Positions 1 to 5,026 of a stretch of DNA of 8,117 bases are shown here, piece after piece. Position numbers and translations under genes: made by a program. Within the stretch, counting starts at the first letter, position 1, and each line of letters opens with the position of its first letter. The notes beneath the pieces are model-generated. The model did not search any database. It was given only the letters and a program-made list of their open reading frames with translations, and was not told the DNA's origin. Source of the stretch: Sphingobacterium thalpophilum (GTDB lineage Bacteria > Bacteroidota > Bacteroidia > Flavobacteriales > Flavobacteriaceae); contig CALPOS020000089.1 of NCBI GenBank assembly GCA_943325255.2, positions 1 through 8,117 of the forward strand, in the 5' to 3' direction.

Positions 1-752
1 CTATAGGTCGCGTCTGCTACTTGACTAGCAGTAATTGTTGATGTCCCAACTCCAACAACAGTAACCGTGCTTCCGCTGATGGTTGCTACTGAGGTATTGC
101 TACTTGAATAGGTAAATGGACTTGTATTATTAGAAGTAGGAGCAGTCAGTGAAAAAGGAGCAGCTCCAGCCAATTGAGCAGGAACAGTAAATGCACCATA
201 AGTTGGTGGTTGCGTAGTTGCGCTTCTGTAGAAATACATATTATCTAAATAAACTGTCTTTCCACCAGAGCCAACAATTTTGAACTGGAATAAAGCATTA
301 ACTCCAAAACCTGATTGGCTTGTCCAATCTGTAATCGGAATATCGTAGCTATTCCATGAATTTTGTACTAATGGAGTCAGTGTAAATGATCTTTCTCCAC
401 CACCATTGTTGATTTGAAAAAACTGAAGTGACGTCTCGTTTGAAGTCCAAACATCAACGTGAAAGGTAGACATTGCTGACACATTAATGTTGCCGCCAAA
501 GTCTAAACCTTGATAATTTAAGTTTGATGCACGCCATACATTGTCTGTACCAGCAAGAACAACAGCTCCAGCACCAGCTTGTCCCCATCCAGGATTGTAG
601 TTCCTAGTACCAGCAACTGGCGTATACGCATCGCTAAATACTGAAAATACATCCCAAGAATTTCGTGCAGGCGGAGTAGTCGGCCCTGCACCGGGTTGTG
701 AAAATCCTAATGCACTGCACATCAGGAAGAGTAATAAGAGAATTTTTTTCAT
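1..752 (-). CDS. Secreted multi-domain protein, CBM-like module plus bacterial Ig-like domain (3' end cut by window)
   Basis: The frame runs without a stop from the ATG at 750-752 to the left edge, giving 250 visible residues; the C-terminus lies outside. Residues 1-19 form a clear signal peptide (MKK start, Leu-rich core, end around ALGFSQ), so the product is exported. Residues about 30-176 form a beta-rich module with an N-D-x-x-Y-F-Y-like end (YLDNMYFYR, 168-176), of a type common in secreted flavobacterial polysaccharide-active proteins; I infer a carbohydrate-binding-like beta-sandwich. Residues about 185-250 (SSSNTSVATISG, then VVGVGTSTITA) match the Big_2-like bacterial Ig pattern. The catalytic or sorting domain, if any, is not visible, so the enzyme class cannot be stated. 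A T9SS sorting domain at the missing C-terminus is expected but unproven. The start is supported by the signal peptide and by a promoter about 25 bp upstream. The gene is divergent from the ABC ATPase gene. Confidence 0.85.
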   Translation of the reverse strand, partial: MKKILLLLFLMCSALGFSQPGAGPTTPPARNSWDVFSVFSDAYTPVAGTRNYNPGWGQAGAGAVVLAGTDNVWRASNLNYQGLDFGGNINVSAMSTFHVDVWTSNETSLQFFQINNGGGERSFTLTPLVQNSWNSYDIPITDWTSQSGFGVNALFQFKIVGSGGKTVYLDNMYFYRSATTQPPTYGAFTVPAQLAGAAPFSLTAPTSNNTSPFTYSSSNTSVATISGSTVTVVGVGTSTITASQVADATY

Positions 753-777
753 GAATTAAATATTTTGAGTTGAATTT

Positions 778-807
778 CAAATTTACGCAGATGTACGCTT
801 TTGGCAA
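778..807 (-). promoter_or_regulatory. Bacteroidota-type promoter of the secreted-protein gene
   Basis: Read on the minus strand, TTG (805-807) is followed by 19 bp and then TAAATTTG (778-785). This matches the Bacteroidota primary-sigma consensus of a -33 TTG and a -7 TAnnTTTG with about 19-21 bp between them. Transcription would start near 771, leaving a leader of roughly 20 nt before the ATG. It is the best promoter match in the window because both elements and the spacing agree. Confidence 0.75.
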
Positions 808-871
808 CTGAAACCGAATAGCAAAAAAACTATACCACTTGCGGTTGACTTGTTTTAGCGATGAAATGCTT

Positions 872-900
872 TGCTTTCCTTAGGTTTTCTTGTGAAAGCA
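872..900. repeat. Perfect 7-bp inverted repeat, 15-nt loop
   Basis: TGCTTTC at 872-878 is the exact reverse complement of GAAAGCA at 894-900. There is no T-tract after either arm, so it is not a convincing terminator. It lies about 120 bp upstream of the minus-strand gene start, which would allow a regulatory site, but a 7-bp dyad also arises easily by chance in AT-rich DNA. Confidence 0.4.
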
Positions 901-915
901 TCTACATCGTTTGCG

Positions 916-958
916 ATAACGTCTGCTTATATTTGGCGCTTTTAATAGCAGATGTTGT
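916..958. repeat. Imperfect hairpin, about 12 bp stem with two G-U pairs
   Basis: AACGTCTGCT (918-927) pairs with AGCAGATGTT (947-956) through ten positions with one G-U wobble if transcribed rightward. The stem can be extended by U917-G957 and A916-U958. The loop is 19 nt (928-946). No T-run follows, so a factor-independent terminator is unlikely. It could be a structured leader or small-RNA element, or an old repeat remnant. Confidence 0.4.
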
Positions 959-959
959 A

Positions 960-986
960 GTAATGTTATGGTAATGTTATGGTAAG
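960..986. repeat. 11-bp tandem repeat, two copies plus a partial third
   Basis: GTAATGTTATG occurs exactly at 960-970 and again at 971-981, followed by GTAAG at 982-986. The period of 11 bp is close to one helical turn, so paired protein-binding sites on one DNA face are possible, but it may equally be a slippage product. Confidence 0.6.
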
Positions 987-1086
987 TTGTTGCGTTATTT
1001 ATAATATTACCCTTACATTTTTAATAAATTATCGGTCGTTTGATGACTAAATCATAAATATGTTTTTTAATTTTTTGCAATTTATA

Positions 1087-1104
1087 CTTAGGAATCTTAG
1101 GAAT
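1087..1104. repeat. 9-bp exact tandem duplication
   Basis: CTTAGGAAT at 1087-1095 is repeated exactly at 1096-1104, and a diverged continuation (CTCTTA) follows. It lies about 310 bp upstream of the ABC ATPase start. It is probably a replication slippage product, with no function implied. Confidence 0.6.
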
Positions 1105-1389
1105 CTCTTAAAATTATTAAAAAGTTATTGACATTAAATCAGAAGCATGTACAATCAGTTGCTATATCGTAAAAGTCAGGTGTCCAGATGCGTGAAGAAG
1201 TATAATTAATGGTAATCTTTGAAGATTCTTTGATTGTGAATCAGAAAAGGTCTTTTATCTTAATGTCTTACCTCAAAAAAAGTCATACAAAATAGGGATC
1301 CGTATTAATACTTGGTTGATAATTTCCGACCTAGATTTCAACAAAATCGCCGATGTTATTATTTATTTTTTAGTTTAAATTAGTTTATT

Positions 1390-1397
1390 GATTTTTG
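1390..1397 (+). promoter_or_regulatory. Weak candidate -7 element for the ABC ATPase gene
   Basis: GATTTTTG differs from TAnnTTTG only at the first base and sits 16 bp before the ATG at 1414. The position about 19 bp further upstream is TTT rather than TTG. It would give a leader of only about 10 nt. The true promoter could lie farther upstream in the long intergenic region, so this is a tentative call. Confidence 0.25.
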
Positions 1398-1413
1398 CAC
1401 TTCAAACCAGCCT

Positions 1414-2358
1414 ATGTTAAGCGTACAGAACATTTCCTTTTCTTATACCGATAAGCGAATTATTAGTAATGTTTCCTTCTCTATTGAGAAAGGGAAATGT
1501 CTCGCCGTAATTGGAGAAAGTGGCTGTGGCAAGAGTACGCTGCTGCAATTGATCTATGGGTTACATGACTTGGATGGCGGACACATTTATTGGAATGAAA
1601 CAGCGGTGTTAGGCCCGAAGTTTAACCTTATTCCAGGTATAGAGAAGATGAAGTATTTGGCACAAGACTTTGATTTAATGCCTTATATTACTGTTGCTGA
1701 AAACGTTGGGAAATACCTTTCTAACAGCAACGTAAGGATTAAGAAATCCCGAATTACCGAATTACTTGCCTTGGTTGAAATGGAGGATTTTGCTGAAACG
1801 AAAGCACAATTTTTGAGTGGTGGTCAAATGCAACGTGTGGCCATTGCCCGTGTTTTGGCATTGGAACCCGAGTTGCTTTTGCTTGATGAACCATTTAGTC
1901 ACATTGATACTTTTAGAAAAAATAGTTTACGAAGAAGGGTATTTCGTTACCTCAGGGAAAAGGACATCACTTGTATTGTTGCGACACATGACAGCAAAGA
2001 TATTTTGTCATTTAGCGATGAAACTTTAGTCTTGCGGGATGGAAAAGTAGTGTCGAATGGATTTACAAAAAGTGTCTACAAGGAGCGAATCGATTTTTAT
2101 ACGGCATCCCTTTTCGACGATGTCAATGTAATCTCTAGTGTAATCTTGGGATTCGAAGGAGATGAGCGAACGGTTTATTTATTTCCCTATCAGCTCAAAG
2201 TCGTTTCTCATTCAAAATTAAAGGTAAATGTAGTGCAATCTTATTATAAAGGAAATGGCTTTTTGATTGAATCGACTTTTTTGAATGAAAAAATATACTT
2301 CGAAAGCCCCTTGCCATTTAATACGAATAGTGAAGTTTATCTAGCAATAGAAAATTAG
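1414..2358 (+). CDS. ABC transporter ATP-binding protein with C-terminal regulatory-like extension
   Basis: This 314-residue protein is a complete ABC nucleotide-binding domain: A-loop Tyr11, Walker A GESGCGKST (34-42), Q-loop Gln84 (AQDFDLMP), signature LSGGQ (134-138), Walker B LLLLDE (154-159), D-loop SHID (162-165) and H-loop His192. It should therefore bind and hydrolyse ATP to drive a membrane permease. Residues about 225-314 form an extra beta-rich tail resembling the TOBE-type domain of PotA/MalK-like importer ATPases, so an importer is more likely than an exporter; this is inferred from length and character, not from a motif. No permease or binding protein is adjacent, so the substrate is unknown. 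The start is supported by the N-terminal LSVQNISFSY strand and an in-frame TAG at 1381-1383. It ends 69 bp before the next gene, which has its own -7 element. Confidence 0.9.
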   Translation: MLSVQNISFSYTDKRIISNVSFSIEKGKCLAVIGESGCGKSTLLQLIYGLHDLDGGHIYWNETAVLGPKFNLIPGIEKMKYLAQDFDLMPYITVAENVGKYLSNSNVRIKKSRITELLALVEMEDFAETKAQFLSGGQMQRVAIARVLALEPELLLLDEPFSHIDTFRKNSLRRRVFRYLREKDITCIVATHDSKDILSFSDETLVLRDGKVVSNGFTKSVYKERIDFYTASLFDDVNVISSVILGFEGDERTVYLFPYQLKVVSHSKLKVNVVQSYYKGNGFLIESTFLNEKIYFESPLPFNTNSEVYLAIEN

Positions 2359-2385
2359 AAATTGTCTGCTCTAATATGATTTTCG

Positions 2386-2420
2386 AATGATTTGTTTCTT
2401 TAAATTTGTGGCAAATCATT
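2386..2420. repeat. Perfect 9-bp inverted repeat bracketing the -7 element
   Basis: AATGATTTG (2386-2394) and CAAATCATT (2412-2420) are exact reverse complements separated by 17 bp, and the TAAATTTG box (2401-2408) sits between them. The arms would flank bound polymerase, which suits an operator. As RNA, the stem is AT-rich with no clean U-tract, so a terminator for the upstream ABC gene is a weaker reading. Confidence 0.5.
2401..2408 (+). promoter_or_regulatory. -7 promoter element of the beta-propeller gene
   Basis: TAAATTTG is an exact TAnnTTTG match, 19 bp before the ATG at 2428, giving a leader of around a dozen nt. No TTG is found at 17-23 bp upstream (the sequence there is ATTTTC), so the -33 half is weak and the promoter may need an activator. 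The element lies inside the loop of the inverted repeat at 2386-2420. Confidence 0.6.
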
Positions 2421-2427
2421 TTACACT

Positions 2428-3714
2428 ATGCGAAAAATTCTCTTTCCTATTCTTTTTATTTCCGTTGCAGTGCAAGCACAGTTGCAGTGGAGACCTCTCA
2501 GTTCATCAATTACTAATATAGATAATCAACGGTTTGATGATGTGTTTTTTATAAACGAAAACGTTGGTTGGGCGGCGAATGGTTCATATGCAGCAGTGTA
2601 TAAGACCATTGATGGTGGAGCAACGTGGACCACTCAAGTTACCGAGCAGTCGCTTGGAGGCAATTACTACTTCAGAAATATTGAATTTTTAGATGAGAAT
2701 ATTGGTTTTCTTGGGACGTTAAATAACTTGTTCCTAAAAACAAATGATGGCGGAAGCAATTGGACTCCCGTAACAAATCTTCCAAATAATCCGGCCGCAA
2801 TTTGTGGATTAGATGTGGTAGGATCCTCTACCATTTTTGGTTGCGGGGCTTATTTTTCACCTGCCTTTATTATCAAGTCGATTGATAGTGGCGCCACTTG
2901 GACTTTTATGGATATGAGTGCTTATGCGACTGCCTTAGTTGAAATTCAATTTTTGGATGAAAATGTGGGCTATGCTGCGGGTGAGGATAGTACTGGAGGC
3001 ATTATATTGAAAACCACTGATGGAGGAGGAACGTGGACGAACATCTACAGCTCCAATGTTCCTGGCGAATACGTTTGGAAATTACAAATTCTTGCTTCCA
3101 ACGCTAATGTTGTTTTTGGTTCTGTCGAAGCGAATGCACCCAACAATGGTAGGATGATTCGTTCCTTAGATGCTGGTGCCACTTGGATTAGCAAGGAAGT
3201 GCCTTATACTAGCGTTCAGGCCGTTGGCTTTTTGACGGAAACGCATGGTTGGATGGGTGGATATACGTCGACCCTAGGCACGAATTTTCCCTTTATGGAA
3301 ACGCAAGACGGCGGAGACACATGGGTTGATGCTGGCGTTGGCGGCAATTTAAATAGAATATTTTTTCTCTCAAATAATTTGGCTTATGCTGCAGGGGCGA
3401 CGATTTATAAGTTTAGTGAAAGTAGTTTATCCAATACGAGTTTTACCGAATCGACGCGTGTGCCTTTGAACGTTAAGATTTTGCCGAATCCGGTCAAAGA
3501 CAAGTTGAATGTTTCTATCGAATTTACGAGCAATGATCATATTGTTTTGGAGATTTATGATGCTGCAGGAAAATTCATAAAATCGCTCAAAGTGGATACC
3601 ATTGAACAAGCTGGAACTAAAAATTACACTTTTGATTTTCCTTATTCTTCGGGCGCTTATCTCCTGAACCTCCATAATGACACGGGCAGACAATCGGTGA
3701 AGTTCGTCAAATAA
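2428..3714 (+). CDS. Secreted YCF48/BNR-type beta-propeller protein with T9SS type A sorting domain
   Basis: The product has 428 residues. Residues 1-18 are a signal peptide (MRKILFPILFISVAVQAQ). Six Asp-box-like motifs of the S/T-x-D-x-G-x-T-W kind follow at 60-67, 105-112, 151-158, 196-203, 246-253 and 292-299. They alternate with strands such as ENVGWAAN, ENIGFLGT, ENVGYAAG and NLAYAAGA, giving a six- or seven-bladed propeller of the YCF48/BNR family. From about 345 the protein ends in a type A T9SS sorting domain: PNPVKDKLNV (353-362), then strands around LEIYDAAGK and a C-terminal SVKFVK. It should cross the inner membrane by Sec and the outer membrane by T9SS, to be released or surface-attached. 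No catalytic residues are evident. Sialidase activity cannot be inferred from Asp-boxes alone, and a photosystem role is not applicable here. Ligand and role are unknown. Confidence 0.9.
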   Translation: MRKILFPILFISVAVQAQLQWRPLSSSITNIDNQRFDDVFFINENVGWAANGSYAAVYKTIDGGATWTTQVTEQSLGGNYYFRNIEFLDENIGFLGTLNNLFLKTNDGGSNWTPVTNLPNNPAAICGLDVVGSSTIFGCGAYFSPAFIIKSIDSGATWTFMDMSAYATALVEIQFLDENVGYAAGEDSTGGIILKTTDGGGTWTNIYSSNVPGEYVWKLQILASNANVVFGSVEANAPNNGRMIRSLDAGATWISKEVPYTSVQAVGFLTETHGWMGGYTSTLGTNFPFMETQDGGDTWVDAGVGGNLNRIFFLSNNLAYAAGATIYKFSESSLSNTSFTESTRVPLNVKILPNPVKDKLNVSIEFTSNDHIVLEIYDAAGKFIKSLKVDTIEQAGTKNYTFDFPYSSGAYLLNLHNDTGRQSVKFVK

Positions 3715-3777
3715 TTACTGTTTTGCTTAGCGCCAAATTGATTCGATAATAAATTATTGTCAATTTTCACTATGCAG

Positions 3778-3801
3778 TATTGTCAAATGTTTAAATTTGA
3801 C
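3778..3801 (+). promoter_or_regulatory. -7 element and overlapping dyad upstream of the FabH-family gene
   Basis: TAAATTTG at 3792-3799 matches TAnnTTTG exactly and would give a leader of about 22 nt before the ATG at 3828. No TTG lies at the proper distance upstream. The box overlaps an inverted repeat, GTCAAAT (3782-3788) with ATTTGAC (3795-3801). The 9-mer TATTGTCAA occurs at 3755-3763 and again at 3778-3786. Together these suggest a regulator site at the promoter, but AT-rich context makes chance matches possible. Confidence 0.5.
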
Positions 3802-3827
3802 TTCAATTTTTATTTAATCAATATACG

Positions 3828-4838
3828 ATGTACCAATCTAAAATCTCCGGACTAGGTTACTATGTTCCTGAAAATATTGTCACCAACGATGATCTTTCAA
3901 AAATTATTGATACGAATGACGAATGGATTCAAGAGCGAACCGGTATCAAAGAGCGCCGTCATGTACTGAAAGGTAGCGGAGAAACCACCACGACCATGGG
4001 TATTAAGGCGGCCCAAATTGCCATCGAACGTTCGGGAGTTGACAAGGAAGATATCGACTTTATTGTTTTTGCTACTATTTCTCCAGATTACTATTTTCCT
4101 GGTCCGGGTGTGATGTTGCAAAAAGAGTTGGGGTTGAAAACCGTGGGTGCTTTGGATATTCGAAATCAATGTTCAGGATTTGTTTATGCGTTGTCGATTG
4201 CGGATCAGTACATCAAAACGGGCATGTACAAGCATGTTTTGATTGTTGGCTCTGAACTGCAGTCCCTTGGTTTAGATATGACTACCAGAGGTCGCAGTGT
4301 TTCTGTAATTTTTGGGGATGGAGCAGGAGCGGCCGTTATTTCGAGATCGGAAGATTTAAGCACAGGTGTGTTATCGACCCATTTACATTCTGAAGGGGAA
4401 CATGCGAAGGAACTATCCGTCTTGGCACCAGGAATGGGAGGGCGTTGGGTTACCGATATTTTAGCGGATAACGATCCTAATGACGAGAGTTACTTTCCTT
4501 ATATGAATGGACAATTTGTGTTCAAAAATGCTGTCGTTCGTTTTAGCGAAGTCATTCACGAAGGATTAGCTGCAAATAATTTACAAGTAAGCGATATCGA
4601 TATGCTGATTCCACATCAGGCGAATTTGAGAATATCTCAATTTATTCAAAAAAAGTTTGGCTTATCAGATGATCAAGTTTTCAATAACATTCAAAAGTAC
4701 GGCAACACTACTGCTGCATCTATTCCGATTGCATTGACAGAAGCTTGGGAATTGGGTAAGATAAAATCGGGAGATGTTGTTGTTTTGGCAGCTTTTGGAA
4801 GTGGTTTTACTTGGGCCAGTGCCGTCATCAAATGGTAG
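3828..4838 (+). CDS. fabH: Beta-ketoacyl-ACP synthase III (FabH family)
   Basis: FabH enzymes condense an acyl-CoA primer with malonyl-ACP to start fatty-acid synthesis in the cytoplasm. The 336-residue product has the full triad: Cys115 (NQCSGF), His263 (IPHQAN) and Asn293 (YGNTT). The CoA-binding Trp33 and Arg37 in DEWIQERTGI match the E. coli positions. Phe90 (YYFPGPG) aligns with the acyl-pocket Phe87 of E. coli FabH. Relative to E. coli numbering, the shift is +3 at Cys and +19 at His and Asn, so about 16 extra residues lie between them, most likely in the 185-225 stretch. The nucleophile context RNQCSGF differs from the usual AACAGF-like form, so this may be a secondary paralogue with another primer or product; the gene symbol therefore marks the family, not proven orthology. 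Start MYQSKISGLGYYVP is family-typical. Two TAG stops stand in tandem (4836-4841). Confidence 0.9.
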   Translation: MYQSKISGLGYYVPENIVTNDDLSKIIDTNDEWIQERTGIKERRHVLKGSGETTTTMGIKAAQIAIERSGVDKEDIDFIVFATISPDYYFPGPGVMLQKELGLKTVGALDIRNQCSGFVYALSIADQYIKTGMYKHVLIVGSELQSLGLDMTTRGRSVSVIFGDGAGAAVISRSEDLSTGVLSTHLHSEGEHAKELSVLAPGMGGRWVTDILADNDPNDESYFPYMNGQFVFKNAVVRFSEVIHEGLAANNLQVSDIDMLIPHQANLRISQFIQKKFGLSDDQVFNNIQKYGNTTAASIPIALTEAWELGKIKSGDVVVLAAFGSGFTWASAVIKW

Positions 4839-4855
4839 TAGTCCAATATAGAAAC

Positions 4856-4889
4856 AAAAAAAACCAGAGTGCACACTCTGGTTTTTTTT
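4856..4889. terminator. Bidirectional intrinsic terminator between convergent genes
   Basis: CCAGAGT (4864-4870) pairs with ACTCTGG (4875-4881) around a GCAC loop. Eight A's (4856-4863) precede the stem and eight T's (4882-4889) follow it, so the stem can extend to 15 bp and either strand ends in a U-run after a GC-rich hairpin. It lies 17 bp after the FabH-family stop and about 138 bp beyond the stop of the leftward adhesin gene, so it can serve both. Confidence 0.9.
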
Positions 4890-5026
4890 CTCTAACTAAA
4901 ACTCAATTTATATAAAACCCAATTATAAAAATTACTAACTCGTTCTATTTTTGATTGATGTATACAATAGACTTTCAGAAGTACTTTTTGTTACAACAAA
5001 ATCGAAAATAGTTTTCAAATTTCAAT

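Larger units (their letters stand above)
753..1413. other. 661-bp divergent intergenic region, no gene seen
   Basis: It separates the leftward secreted-protein gene from the rightward ABC ATPase gene. I find no coding frame with a credible start, composition or motif, and no tRNA-like fold. It holds the minus-strand promoter at 778-807, a perfect 7-bp inverted repeat (872-878 with 894-900), an imperfect hairpin (916-958), an 11-bp tandem repeat (960-981) and a 9-bp tandem repeat (1087-1104). The stretch 1105-1389 is AT-rich and otherwise featureless to my reading. A small RNA or a long leader for the ABC gene is possible but not demonstrable from sequence alone. Confidence 0.7.

Noticed and set aside
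743..749. Seven-base T run just after the start codon of the left-edge gene as a phase-variation tract
   Set aside because: It simply encodes the Lys-Lys-Ile of a typical signal peptide, and seven bases is short for a slippage switch.
1128..1155. TTGACA, 16 bp, TACAAT: a near-perfect E. coli sigma-70 promoter
   Set aside because: Bacteroidota primary sigma factors recognise TTG / TAnnTTTG instead; no gene follows at a sensible distance and the AT-rich context makes the match likely by chance.
1817..2029. Plus-strand 70-codon frame inside the ABC ATPase gene
   Set aside because: It overlaps the signature and Walker B region in another frame and has no independent support.
2428..3714. Sialidase identity for the Asp-box protein
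   Set aside because: Asp-boxes are structural; the catalytic Arg triad and Tyr/Glu pair of sialidases cannot be located, and the blades match YCF48-like propellers better.
3735..3766. AAATTGA / TCAATTT dyad after the propeller gene as a terminator
   Set aside because: The stem is only seven A-T-rich pairs with an 18-nt loop and no proper T-tract; too weak to call.
3427..4876. Minus-strand frames opposite the propeller sorting domain and the FabH-family gene (61-90 codons)
   Set aside because: They are antisense shadows of clear plus-strand genes with recognised domains; none has a motif or promoter.
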